A stretch of 64,000 bases of DNA from G942493215 sp942493215 (lineage in GTDB: Bacteria > Bacillota_I > Bacilli_A > RF39 > UBA660). Numbering within the stretch: position 1 is the first letter of the stretch; the number at the start of each line of letters is the position of its first letter. The position numbers and the translations under genes are program-made. The stretch lies in the NCBI GenBank assembly GCA_942493215.1, contig OW818670.1, positions 744,001 through 808,000 on the forward strand, in the 5' to 3' direction. Shown here piece after piece: positions 56,486-64,000 of this stretch. A model generated the notes under the pieces. The model was not told where the DNA came from, did no database searches, and saw nothing but the letters and a program-made list of their open reading frames with translations.

Positions 56486-58081
56486 ATGAATAAAAAAGGC
56501 TTTACTCTTATTGAATTAATTGGGTCTATAACTTTAATTGTTTTAATATCCATTATTATTTTACCCCCTATTATGAGTCAAATAGCTGGTACTAAACAAC
56601 AATTAAGTGATACAACCCTACAATTAATATATGATGCTACCCAGCTTTATATTGATGAGAATGGTAATAATTACCCTAAAAGTACAGGTAATGTTTTTTG
56701 TGTATCATTACAAAGATTAATTGATACGGATAAATTATCTGCTCCTCTTAAAGACTTTAAGAGTGGTGAAAATATTAGTTTATCAAGATATGTTCGGATA
56801 ACTATTACTTCTAGTAAAGATATATATGAATTAATGGGTATAAATGATTGTACCGAAAATATTGATACTTTACCTAATAAACCAGTTCTAACATCAAATA
56901 TGATTCCGATTATATTTGATACGGAAGGTCATGTGAAAAAAGCCGATATTAATACTAAATGGTATGACTACAGTGCTAAAGTATGGGCTAATGCCATTGT
57001 TGTTAAAAATAATAAATTAGCTTATTATAAACAAATAGCGTCTGGTACAACCATTAGTGAAGATGATATATTAATGTATTATGTATGGATTCCAAGGTTT
57101 AAATATAGTATTCCTTATTCCGCTACAAGTGGAACAGGTAGTGAAAGACAAATTGCGATTAAATTTGAAATAGGTACTGCTAAAACGGGTTTAAGTACTA
57201 CGGCTACTAGTGCTTCCGCTAATTGGTGGGAAGTAGCGGAAGGTGAGTATATGACTCATCCAGCATTTTCTTCTAGTGGTAAAGAAACAACGGGATTCTG
57301 GATTGGTAAATTTGAAACAGGTTATTTACAAAGTGATTCTCCTTATACTAAAGCTGGGTCCGAAGTAGATAGTTCAGATAGTACTAAAGTGTTAATTAAG
57401 CCTAATATTCCCTCATGGCGAAAGATTAGTTTAGTAAACATCTATAATTTAGTAACAGGATTAAAGAATGCCGGTAATATCTTTGGCTTTGTTGAAGATA
57501 AAACGAATATTCATGTTTTAAAGAATGATGAATGGGGCGCTGTCGCATATCTTGCTTATAGTCGTTTTGGATCTAGTGCTACAAGAAATAATAACAATGT
57601 TAATTTTATTACTGGCTGTGCCGCTGCTTCTTTTGATGCCCCTGTATCAGATAATTGTGATGCAGCCGCTATGACCGTTGTAGGAAAGTCAGCTTCTACT
57701 AATATTGACTATTCTGGTGTATATGATATGTCAGGTGGTGCTAGGGAAGTTGTTATGGGTAATTATACCAATGGTACAGGAACCCTTTATCCTGGTAGTT
57801 CAGGATTTGCCTTACCTTATCCTGATAATATATATTATAACAAGTTTGCCGCCACTGATTTTACAACAGCGTGTAATGGTGGTATATGCTTTGGTCAAGC
57901 TCTAAGCGAAACCAGTGGTTGGGATAGTGATAAAAGTGTTACTTTAAATGCCTCTAATCCTTGGCTAACAAGAGGAGGATATAACACAGAAACAACTAGT
58001 ACTGGTATATTTAATTATGACTCAACAACTGGTGAAATTAATACTAATACAACATTTAGAATTGCTATAATAAACGATTAA
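56486..58081 (+). CDS. Prepilin-type surface protein with FGE/C-type-lectin-like domain
   Basis: The ATG at 56486 after AGGAGTG gives 531 residues; a GTG at 56456 lies inside the upstream gene. Gly5 is followed by FTLIE with Glu at +5. The head, with Cys72 and VFCVSLQRLIDTD, is like that of the 56082 protein. From about residue 140 the sequence matches the 11553 and 42906 proteins: MYYVWIPRFKYS, GFWIGKFET, NDEWGAVAYLAYSRFG, GVYDMSGGAREVV and the terminal PWLTRGGYNTET followed by GIFNYDSTTG. Its C-terminus lacks the GC-rich, adenine-poor composition of the 42906 gene. An external binding role is inferred. Confidence 0.82.
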   Translation: MNKKGFTLIELIGSITLIVLISIIILPPIMSQIAGTKQQLSDTTLQLIYDATQLYIDENGNNYPKSTGNVFCVSLQRLIDTDKLSAPLKDFKSGENISLSRYVRITITSSKDIYELMGINDCTENIDTLPNKPVLTSNMIPIIFDTEGHVKKADINTKWYDYSAKVWANAIVVKNNKLAYYKQIASGTTISEDDILMYYVWIPRFKYSIPYSATSGTGSERQIAIKFEIGTAKTGLSTTATSASANWWEVAEGEYMTHPAFSSSGKETTGFWIGKFETGYLQSDSPYTKAGSEVDSSDSTKVLIKPNIPSWRKISLVNIYNLVTGLKNAGNIFGFVEDKTNIHVLKNDEWGAVAYLAYSRFGSSATRNNNNVNFITGCAAASFDAPVSDNCDAAAMTVVGKSASTNIDYSGVYDMSGGAREVVMGNYTNGTGTLYPGSSGFALPYPDNIYYNKFAATDFTTACNGGICFGQALSETSGWDSDKSVTLNASNPWLTRGGYNTETTSTGIFNYDSTTGEINTNTTFRIAIIND

Positions 58082-58103
58082 AAAAGGCTTTATCCTTTTT
58101 TTT
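58081..58103. terminator. Bidirectional terminator between 56486 gene and rodA
   Basis: A 7-bp stem (58081-58087 with 58094-58100) with A residues on one side and T on the other separates the two convergent genes. Confidence 0.75.
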
Positions 58104-59220
58104 TAGCATAATATCCTCTTTTATTAACAATATTAAAAATAATGCCAGCCATAATCATATAACTAATTAAACTAGATCCTCCATAACTAATGAAGGGTAG
58201 AGTAATACCGGTTATGGGTAATAATCCAAATGTCATACCAATATTTTGAAATTGTTGATAGATTAACATTCCTACTATTCCTGATACGACATACTTATCA
58301 ATATTATTACGACTCTTAATGGCGATACTAATTAATTTTAAGTCAAAACATAAGATTAAGATAATAAGTATTAAGGAACCAATAAATCCAAAATTACTAC
58401 TATAGACTGCAAAAATAAAGTCATTTTGAGCTTCCGGAAAATATAGAGGAGTATGACTAATCCCATTACCAAATAATCCTCCACTACCAATGGCGTTTAA
58501 TCCATTTGTTAATTGATAACCACTTTTATTACTCCATTCTAATAACCGATCAATTCTTAAAAAGAAATCATTACCTAATATTTTAACAAACAAATCTTGA
58601 TTATTGAAATATAAGAATACTACACCTCCAACTAATAGGATTATTATTATTAATAAACCAATAAACCAGCGATATCTAATACCACCTGCAAAAAGCATAA
58701 CAATGGTAATCAATAAATATATTAAAACAATACCCGTATCGGGTTGTAAGAAGGTTAATAAACTAGGTATTATTACAACTAGTCCTGCTTTTAGAAGAAA
58801 AATAAATTCTTCTTTATTATTAGCTCTTCGATAATTAGTATTAAAATCATTTAACATATGAGCCAAAACAATAATTAAAATTATTTTCATAAATTCGGCT
58901 GGTTGAATTGTTCCTATAAAAGGAATGTTAAACCAACAACGAGCATTATTAATAGGTTCACCAAAGATTAATAATCCGATTAAAGAAGCAATTCCAACAC
59001 CATAAAGAATCCAAGCATTATTATAAAACCAGCCATTACCTATTAGTAACATAACGGCAATAATACCAAAGCCTAACATATACCATAATAACTGCTTAAT
59101 AGCTAGATTATCTAAATATGATGGTAATATTGTTCTCGCACTATAAATAGTTATTAAACTAATTATCGCAAATATAATTAGACAGGTTAAAAGTTGAAAA
59201 TCAATTCTTAATTTATTAAT
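58090..59220 (-). CDS. rodA: RodA/FtsW-type peptidoglycan polymerase with non-canonical start
   Basis: SEDS proteins polymerise glycan strands in the membrane with a partner class B PBP. The visible ATG frame (329 residues) lacks the first helix. The same frame is open to 59238 and encodes RIDFQLLTCLIIFAIISLIT and IYSARTILPSYLDNLAIKQL, the normal RodA N-terminus, but has no ATG, GTG or TTG. The best start is ATT at 59220 after AGGGGTGAT, giving 376 residues. Motifs include WFNIPFIGTIQPAEFMKI, QPDTGIVLIYL and the C-terminal LPFISYGGSSL. RodA for elongation is more likely than FtsW or SpoVE, but this is not certain. Confidence 0.85.
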   Translation of the reverse strand: MNKLRIDFQLLTCLIIFAIISLITIYSARTILPSYLDNLAIKQLLWYMLGFGIIAVMLLIGNGWFYNNAWILYGVGIASLIGLLIFGEPINNARCWFNIPFIGTIQPAEFMKIILIIVLAHMLNDFNTNYRRANNKEEFIFLLKAGLVVIIPSLLTFLQPDTGIVLIYLLITIVMLFAGGIRYRWFIGLLIIIILLVGGVVFLYFNNQDLFVKILGNDFFLRIDRLLEWSNKSGYQLTNGLNAIGSGGLFGNGISHTPLYFPEAQNDFIFAVYSSNFGFIGSLILIILILCFDLKLISIAIKSRNNIDKYVVSGIVGMLIYQQFQNIGMTFGLLPITGITLPFISYGGSSLISYMIMAGIIFNIVNKRGYYAKKKG

Positions 59221-59297
59221 ATTATCACCCCTAGTATTTTATAAAAATATGTGCTAAAATTTAATAAAAATATAGTATAATATATATGGAGGTAATT

Positions 59298-59612
59298 ATG
59301 GAATATATACAATATCTAATAATTATAGCAATTTTATTTATTATCGCTATTGCAATAATAAGATCACGTCGTAAAGACTTTAAATTAGAAGCTAATAAAC
59401 TTGTTGGTTATCTTGGTGGAAAAAATAATATTATTAATTATGAAACAAACAAATCACGATTTGTTGTAACTTTACACGATACCAGTAAAGCTGATAAAGA
59501 CGCTATTCAAAGAATGGGAGCTCGTGGTATTGTTGAAATAGATAACCAATTAAAAATTATTTTAGGTGAAGACACTAGACAAATAAAGAAATGTATCGAT
59601 GAATTAAAATAA
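59298..59612 (+). CDS. Membrane-anchored EIIB-like domain without the phospho-cysteine
   Basis: The ATG at 59298 after GGAGG gives 104 residues: one N-terminal membrane helix (about 5-24) and a single domain resembling the EIIB of the glucose-type PTS. The pattern ANKLVGYLGGKNNI, then RFVVTLHDTSKADKDAIQRM and GARGIVEIDNQLKIILG matches that fold. In true EIIB proteins a Cys-x-T-R-L-R stretch carries the phosphoryl group; here it is replaced by YETNKSRFVV, so the cysteine is gone. It cannot be a normal sugar-PTS component and may bind a ligand or a partner. It lies between divergent rodA and a histidine kinase gene. Confidence 0.72.
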   Translation: MEYIQYLIIIAILFIIAIAIIRSRRKDFKLEANKLVGYLGGKNNIINYETNKSRFVVTLHDTSKADKDAIQRMGARGIVEIDNQLKIILGEDTRQIKKCIDELK

Positions 59613-59632
59613 AAACGATATATTTCTTTTTT

Positions 59633-59639
59633 TTCGACA
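59633..59639 (-). promoter_or_regulatory. Spo0A-box-like site upstream of the histidine kinase gene
   Basis: TGTCGAA on the minus strand lies 46 bp before the kinase start, and a one-mismatch copy TGTCGGA is at 59669-59675. Spo0A control of a sporulation kinase gene is plausible. Confidence 0.4.
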
Positions 59640-59684
59640 AAATATGACAAAAAATAATTGTATATTATTGTCGGAAGTGATGAA

Positions 59685-60923
59685 ATGAATTTATTTGAAG
59701 GAATATTCTTAAACACAATGTTATTATTATTCCCTTTAACAATCTATTTATTATATTTAGTTTATACTAAAACTATTGATAAAAAAGAAAATGTTATGTG
59801 GTTACAATTAACTCTTCTTACTTCATTCTATTGTATCTATAAGTATGGGGCTAATATTGTAGATTTTATACCAATTTTTTTAATTTCTTTTTCTCTTGTT
59901 TTAGCATATACTAAAAAATGTCCTCTTTGTGCCTTAATAATATCAGCATTATTAATTTTTTATCATTATCATTATGGTTATAATTTACCATTATTATTAT
60001 TTGAATATGTTATTTACTTTATTATTTATTTATGGATTAAAAACCAAATGCTTTTCATTAATGCCTTTTTAATTATTAAGATTATGTTTTTTAGTGCTTG
60101 GTTTTATTATAGTAATACTTATGAGAAATTAAGCCCCGAAATTATATGCCAATTAATTTTTATTATTATAATCTATTATTTCTTGTTGCAAATAATAATA
60201 TGGTTATTTTATAAGAGTGAAAAAATAATTAGTTTCCATAATGTGGCTGAAGAACTAGAATATGAAAAACAATTAAAGAGTTCATTATTTAAAGTTACTC
60301 ATGAGATTAAGAATCCCATTGCAGTTTGTAAAGGCTATTTAGATATGCTTGACACTAATAATAAAGAACAAGTAGGTAAATATATCCCTATTATAAGAGA
60401 AGAGGTAGAGCGCACTCTAGTTATAATTAAAGACTTTCTAACTATAGGTCATGTTACGATTGAAAAAGATATTATGGATATTGTGATGTTAATTGAAGAA
60501 ATTACTAATAGTTATGAACATATTTTAAAAAAGAATAATGTTATTTTAAACGTTAAAATTGATTGTGAAGAATTATATATTGACGCTGATTATAATCGCT
60601 TAAAACAGGTTTTAATTAATGTTATTAAAAATAGTATGGAAGCTATTGATGATAAAGGAATAATTGATATATTAGTCAAAGAAGATAAAGATTATAGCTA
60701 TATAATTATTCGTGATAATGGGATTGGCATGAGTAAAGAACATTTGAATCAATTAAAAAAACCATTCTTTACGACTAAAAAGAATGGTATAGGATTAGGT
60801 GTATCATTATCAAATGAGATTATTAGAGCTCATAATGGAACAATGAACTATGAGTCACAAATAGGCGAGGGAACAACTGTTACCATAAAAATTAAAAAGC
60901 AAAAAGAATCCTATAAATTATAA
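59685..60923 (+). CDS. Multispan membrane histidine kinase, possible sporulation kinase
   Basis: The ATG at 59685 gives 412 residues. About six hydrophobic spans fill residues 1-185. A HisKA domain follows with the phosphoacceptor in FKVTHEIKNPIAVCKGYLDM, then an ATPase domain with VIKNSMEAI (N box), DNGIGMS (G1), FFTTKKNGIGLGVSLS (F and G2 boxes). No response regulator gene is next to it, so it is an orphan, like the Bacillus kinases that feed Spo0A; the membrane layout resembles KinB. A 0A-like box precedes it. That it signals to Spo0A is inference. Confidence 0.88.
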   Translation: MNLFEGIFLNTMLLLFPLTIYLLYLVYTKTIDKKENVMWLQLTLLTSFYCIYKYGANIVDFIPIFLISFSLVLAYTKKCPLCALIISALLIFYHYHYGYNLPLLLFEYVIYFIIYLWIKNQMLFINAFLIIKIMFFSAWFYYSNTYEKLSPEIICQLIFIIIIYYFLLQIIIWLFYKSEKIISFHNVAEELEYEKQLKSSLFKVTHEIKNPIAVCKGYLDMLDTNNKEQVGKYIPIIREEVERTLVIIKDFLTIGHVTIEKDIMDIVMLIEEITNSYEHILKKNNVILNVKIDCEELYIDADYNRLKQVLINVIKNSMEAIDDKGIIDILVKEDKDYSYIIIRDNGIGMSKEHLNQLKKPFFTTKKNGIGLGVSLSNEIIRAHNGTMNYESQIGEGTTVTIKIKKQKESYKL

Positions 60924-60937
60924 AGGATTCTTTTTTA
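60902..60937. terminator. Bidirectional terminator after the kinase gene
   Basis: A stem of 12 bp (60902-60913 with 60925-60936) with an 11-base loop lies between convergent genes, flanked by A and T runs. Confidence 0.88.
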
Positions 60938-61837
60938 TCAAATATTATTTTTTATAACAAACAAATTATTATAATCGTGTTCACCATCATGATATGATTT
61001 TAAAGTAGCATCATCAATTATGAAATAACTATGAATTAGTTTATCTTTTCCACTACTAGTTACGGGGTCATCCCATGATACATCTAAATGATACCAAGCA
61101 TTATCTAAATAAACATAATTCCAAATATGATCATTACTTGTTAATTTATAATTAGGAACATTCATTTTAATTAAAAATAATTGCATAGCATCAGCATAAC
61201 CACTGCATATTGCCTTTCCTTCGGCTAGGGCTCCATAAGCATTATTAGAATTACCCATAACTTTAGTATAGTTTTGATCATAATAAGTATGATTAGCAAT
61301 GTAATCATGTATAGAGAGGATTTTTTCTCTTACTGACATACTACTATTAGTTACTTCATTATATATGGTATCAACTTTATTATCTAGATAAGTGATTTCA
61401 TCAGGAGTATACAATCGGTTAATGTTTAAAGTCAATTTATTATAATTGGATATTTGTAATTGAATATTACGATAAGTATTATAAGGATGAATAGAAACAT
61501 TAATACTTGACAGTAAAAAACTGTTATCAAAATATTTTTTAAAATCATCGATACAACTAGAGTAATTATAATCACAATAAAAAGAAAAATTATTCCAACC
61601 ACTATCCAAAACAGTATAAATAACATCAGGTATCTGACTTTCTTTCTTTATAATAAAATCATTAGTAATACTTAAGAAGAAAGATTTATTCTCTTTATGA
61701 TAAGCAGTACTTGTTGGTATATTAACTGTTTGTGGATAAATAAACGTTCGCATAATAAAAGTAGTAATATTATTTTGATATAAAATTACAAGTAATAATA
61801 TAACAATAAAAATTAGGACATTAATTGCTTTTTTCAT
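60938..61837 (-). CDS. Transglutaminase-like membrane-anchored protein
   Basis: The 299-residue product has an N-terminal signal anchor (residues about 4-24) and a C-terminal transglutaminase/cysteine-protease-like domain. The catalytic parts are GKAICSGYADAMQLFL (Cys), NDHIWNYVYLDNAWYHLDVS (His) and the Asp in DVSWDDP. Secreted members act as peptidases or wall-modifying enzymes. It lies downstream of rpsT on the same strand but behind its terminator. Its substrate is unknown; wall cross-link or peptide processing is possible. Confidence 0.85.
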   Translation of the reverse strand: MKKAINVLIFIVILLLVILYQNNITTFIMRTFIYPQTVNIPTSTAYHKENKSFFLSITNDFIIKKESQIPDVIYTVLDSGWNNFSFYCDYNYSSCIDDFKKYFDNSFLLSSINVSIHPYNTYRNIQLQISNYNKLTLNINRLYTPDEITYLDNKVDTIYNEVTNSSMSVREKILSIHDYIANHTYYDQNYTKVMGNSNNAYGALAEGKAICSGYADAMQLFLIKMNVPNYKLTSNDHIWNYVYLDNAWYHLDVSWDDPVTSSGKDKLIHSYFIIDDATLKSYHDGEHDYNNLFVIKNNI

Positions 61838-61855
61838 TATGATCCCCTTAATATT

Positions 61856-61880
61856 CTTTAAAAAAAAGGAGTATTACTCC
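61856..61880 (-). terminator. Terminator of rpsT
   Basis: On the minus strand a short GC-rich stem (61880-61876 with 61872-61868) and a 3-base loop run into eight or more T. It overlaps the rpsT stop codon. Confidence 0.7.
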
Positions 61881-62137
61881 ATTTCATTAACTTTTTTTGA
61901 TAAACGAGCTTTATGGCGCGCAACAAAATTATTTTTTACTATACCTTTAGCAGCTGCTTTATCAATTTTTTTGATAGCTGTTTTAAGAGTATCACCAGCT
62001 TTTGCTTTATCTTTACCATTAACAGCTTTAGTTACATTTTTCATAGCTGTTCTCATACTTGCTTCATATTGGTTATTACTTTCTGTTTTTTTAGCAATAA
62101 CGCGTACTTTTTTCTTAGCATTTTTCATATTTGGCAT
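61874..62137 (-). CDS. rpsT: 30S ribosomal protein S20
   Basis: S20 is a three-helix protein that binds 16S rRNA early in assembly. The ATG at 62137 after GGAGGTGAAT gives 87 residues starting MPNMKNAKKKVRVIAKK, typical of the family; the upstream frame to 62197 is noncoding. A TGTTAAAAT extended -10 element lies at 62177-62169. It diverges from gpr, as in several Bacilli. Confidence 0.95.
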   Translation of the reverse strand: MPNMKNAKKKVRVIAKKTESNNQYEASMRTAMKNVTKAVNGKDKAKAGDTLKTAIKKIDKAAAKGIVKNNFVARHKARLSKKVNEME

Positions 62138-62240
62138 TATATTCACCTCCAAGTCATTTAACACTCTAATTTTAACAAAAATTGGATAAAAAAGCAATAA
62201 AAAGTGTGTTTTTTGGGAAAAATATGTACAGGGTGATAAA

Positions 62241-63260
62241 ATGGGACATCAAATAGATCTAAATAATTATAGTATTCGTACGGATTTGGCAATTGAAGCC
62301 ATTGATAAAAACATATTAACGAAAGTTGAACAAATAGATAATATTAAGGTAACGGAAATAGATATAGATGAGGAAAGTGCTAAAAAAATAGGTAAGATAG
62401 CGGGCAAATATTTTACAATTGAATTTGAGGATATTACTGATTATGATAGTAAAGAAAAAGTGAAACAAGTTTTTAGTGATACTTTGACTAAATTGATTAA
62501 GATGTTAAATATTGATAGTAATGCTTCTTGTTTAGTTATTGGACTAGGTAATGATAAATCAACACCTGATGCTTTAGGACCCCTTGCTATTAATAATATT
62601 ATTGCAACAGCTCATTTATTTGCACTAGGTAATATTGAACAAGGTTTTAGAAAAGTAATGGCTTTTAGTCCTAGTGTAACAGGAAAGACGGGTATTGAAA
62701 CTAGTGATATTATTGTTAGTATTGTTAAAAAAATTAAACCTGATTTTGTTATCGCGATAGATGCTTTAGCTAGTCAAGCTATTGATCGCGTTAATAAAAC
62801 GATTCAAATGACTAATACCGGAATTCATCCTGGTAGTGGGGTTGGCAATAGTCGTAAAGAGATAAGCAATAAGACACTAGGAATACCTGTTATCGCTATA
62901 GGTATACCAACCGTCGTTGATGCCATTACCATTGTTGGTGATACCATTAATTATATCTATAAACACTATACTTTCACTAAACAATTTGCCCATAATCCAA
63001 TAAGTAAATTAACCACTAATAATATTAATTATTTAAATAAAGAAACGGTTGATAATCCCCATGAACGAGCTAATTTATTAGGCTTAGTTGGTACCTTAAA
63101 TGATAGTGAATTACGACAATTACTATTTGAAGTATTAACACCTATTGGTTATAACTTAATGGTAACACCTAAAGAGGTAGATTTTATTATTGAAAAATTA
63201 AGTGATGTTATTGGTAATGGTATTAATCGTACTTTACATCCCCAAATAAAAAATATGTAA
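62241..63260 (+). CDS. gpr: Germination protease GPR
   Basis: GPR degrades the alpha/beta SASPs when a spore germinates. The 339-residue product has the SIRTDLAIEA segment at residues 11-20, which resembles the SASP cleavage site and marks autoprocessing of the zymogen, then VIGLGNDKSTPDALGP and FVIAIDALASQAIDRVN with the two conserved aspartates of this aspartic protease family. The substrate SASP is encoded at 34409. The upstream GGGAAAAAT at 62215-62223 resembles a sigma-F -10 box, but no clear -35 was found. It is followed 80 bp later by spoIIP, the usual order. Confidence 0.95.
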   Translation: MGHQIDLNNYSIRTDLAIEAIDKNILTKVEQIDNIKVTEIDIDEESAKKIGKIAGKYFTIEFEDITDYDSKEKVKQVFSDTLTKLIKMLNIDSNASCLVIGLGNDKSTPDALGPLAINNIIATAHLFALGNIEQGFRKVMAFSPSVTGKTGIETSDIIVSIVKKIKPDFVIAIDALASQAIDRVNKTIQMTNTGIHPGSGVGNSRKEISNKTLGIPVIAIGIPTVVDAITIVGDTINYIYKHYTFTKQFAHNPISKLTTNNINYLNKETVDNPHERANLLGLVGTLNDSELRQLLFEVLTPIGYNLMVTPKEVDFIIEKLSDVIGNGINRTLHPQIKNM

Positions 63261-63280
63261 ATAAGAATAACCGATGTTTA

Positions 63281-63287
63281 TTCGACA
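63281..63287 (-). promoter_or_regulatory. Spo0A-box-like site upstream of spoIIP
   Basis: TGTCGAA on the minus strand lies 54 bp before the spoIIP start and upstream of a TATAAT at 63309-63314. spoIIP is under sigma-E control in Bacillus, so this could be chance. Confidence 0.3.
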
Positions 63288-63340
63288 ACATCTTTGTTCT
63301 TAAAAAGCTATAATGGGAATAAATTAAAGTGGGTGATAAA

Positions 63341-64000
63341 ATGCCAGCAATTAAAGTTATAAAACAAGCTCTTTTTCTTTTATTTATGTTTCTTGGTGTA
63401 CTGATAGCCCTTTATGGTATATTTAAAATGCAACTTAATTTTTCTAATAAAGAAATAACTAAATATCTATTAGAATCAGGCAACCCTTATATTAATACTA
63501 AACTTAATATGGCTAAAAAAATAACATCATTCTTTAGTGGTTTTGACCTTGATAATCCAATTACCATTCTAAAGTATAACTTAATTTTAAAACAAGATAA
63601 TTTAGCTTTATTAAAGAAACAAACAGCATACATAGAAGATCCAAAATACTTATTTGTTGATAAACCTTCAGTTTATATACATAATACTAATCAATTAGAA
63701 AATTATAAAAGTGATAAACAAAGTATTAAACCAAATGTTTTAATGGCTTCTTATTATTTACGTGATCAATTACAGAAATTTGACATAGGAACCATTGTTG
63801 AGAATACCGATTTTACTAGTTATTATACTGACAATCTAGATATTAATATTATATATAAGGTAGTAGAACCAACAATTAAAGATCGTTTGATAAAATATTC
63901 TGATTATCTATTATTAATAGATATAAGTAGAGATGTAGGAGGATACAAAAAGACGACTCTTAATTATGACAATAAGAATATGGCTAAATTACAATTTCTT
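63341..64000 (+). CDS. spoIIP: SpoIIP-like spore engulfment protein, truncated by the window, with altered active-site motifs
   Basis: The frame is open to the window end (220 codons). A signal anchor (residues about 7-27) is followed by KPSVYIHNTNQLENY and VLMASYYLRDQL, and later LLLIDISRDVGG, aligning with SpoIIP, the amidase/endopeptidase that thins septal peptidoglycan during engulfment. The family normally reads NTHQ-x-E and D-x-HRDS at these places; here the histidines are Asn and Ser. The glutamate remains. GGGTGATAAA precedes the ATG. The position directly after gpr supports the identity, but the protein may be inactive or a specialised paralogue. Confidence 0.82.
   Translation, partial: MPAIKVIKQALFLLFMFLGVLIALYGIFKMQLNFSNKEITKYLLESGNPYINTKLNMAKKITSFFSGFDLDNPITILKYNLILKQDNLALLKKQTAYIEDPKYLFVDKPSVYIHNTNQLENYKSDKQSIKPNVLMASYYLRDQLQKFDIGTIVENTDFTSYYTDNLDINIIYKVVEPTIKDRLIKYSDYLLLIDISRDVGGYKKTTLNYDNKNMAKLQFL

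Noticed and set aside
58090..59079. rodA starting at the ATG at 59079
   Set aside because: This would remove the first membrane helix, and the frame upstream encodes a normal RodA N-terminus next to a good ribosome site.
1..64000. DGR reverse transcriptase or template repeat
   Set aside because: No product carries the reverse transcriptase YxDD region, and I saw no second copy of 44601-44726; the element must be outside the window if it exists.
1..64000. Mycoplasma-type genetic code, tRNA genes or mobile elements
   Set aside because: TGA ends several genes and tryptophan is TGG; no tRNA cloverleaf, transposase, integrase or phage structural gene was recognised.

Overview
The window is a 64 kb piece of a low-GC (roughly one third GC by eye), Gram-positive-type chromosome. 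Genes are dense, Shine-Dalgarno sites are strong, and most transcription units end in hairpin plus T-tract terminators. TGA is used as a stop (map, infB, murD), so the code is the standard bacterial one and not the Mycoplasma code. The S10/spc/alpha order, EzrA, T-box leaders, a zinc-type S14, an S4 leader and the endospore genes spo0A, an alpha/beta SASP, gpr and spoIIP point to an endospore-forming member of the Bacilli. It is probably one of the uncultured gut lineages related to RF39 or Erysipelotrichales; that placement is inference. No tRNA, rRNA, transposase, phage gene or CRISPR array was recognised.

Layout. 1-11.5 kb: the S10-spc-alpha ribosomal superoperon from a truncated rplB to rplQ, with secY, adk, map, infA and rpoA; rpmD (L30) is absent. 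11.5-19 kb: a prepilin-type surface protein, prs, a DUF368 membrane protein, murE (meso-DAP type), two unknown genes and a CPBP protease. 19-24 kb: a rimP-nusA-rnpM-dCMP deaminase-infB-rbfA operon with a half-length RimP. 24-30 kb: a giant prepilin-LRR protein, then a tyrosine T-box operon (HAD-tyrS-ATP-grasp) and rpsD with its leader. 30-39 kb: ezrA, thiI, a SASP gene, clpP, a nucleoside kinase and gap. 39-46 kb: two small prepilins leading into pgk-tpiA, then spo0A, a prepilin-lectin protein and gpmI. 46-52 kb: a serine T-box operon with a MurL-like epimerase, MurD2-like ligase, serS and mutM, then tmcAL facing the other way. 52-58 kb: a DUF3137 protein, a second prepilin-LRR protein, yceD-rpmF and two more prepilins. 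58-64 kb: rodA, an EIIB-like protein, a histidine kinase, a transglutaminase-like protein, rpsT, gpr and a truncated spoIIP.

The most unusual theme is a dispersed family of eight genes with type IV prepilin N-termini, placed one or two at a time between housekeeping operons, with no pilus assembly genes here. Three end in the same C-type-lectin/FGE-like domain and two carry BspA-type leucine-rich repeats. The last 126 coding bases of the gene at 42906-44729 differ sharply from their surroundings: about 56% GC, poor in adenine, with NNY codons at the exposed positions. They look like the variable repeat of a diversity-generating retroelement (DGR) whose reverse transcriptase and template would lie outside the window. 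I infer a set of surface-displayed binding proteins, at least one of them hypervariable.

A second theme is cell-wall synthesis: the MurD2-MurL pair suggests that D-glutamate enters peptidoglycan as L-Glu and is epimerised on the nucleotide precursor, and MurE then adds meso-DAP. A third is sporulation: Spo0A-box-like sites lie before spo0A, a histidine kinase and spoIIP, a sigma-G-like promoter and an SD-masking hairpin precede the SASP gene, and SpoIIP lacks histidines I expect to be conserved.
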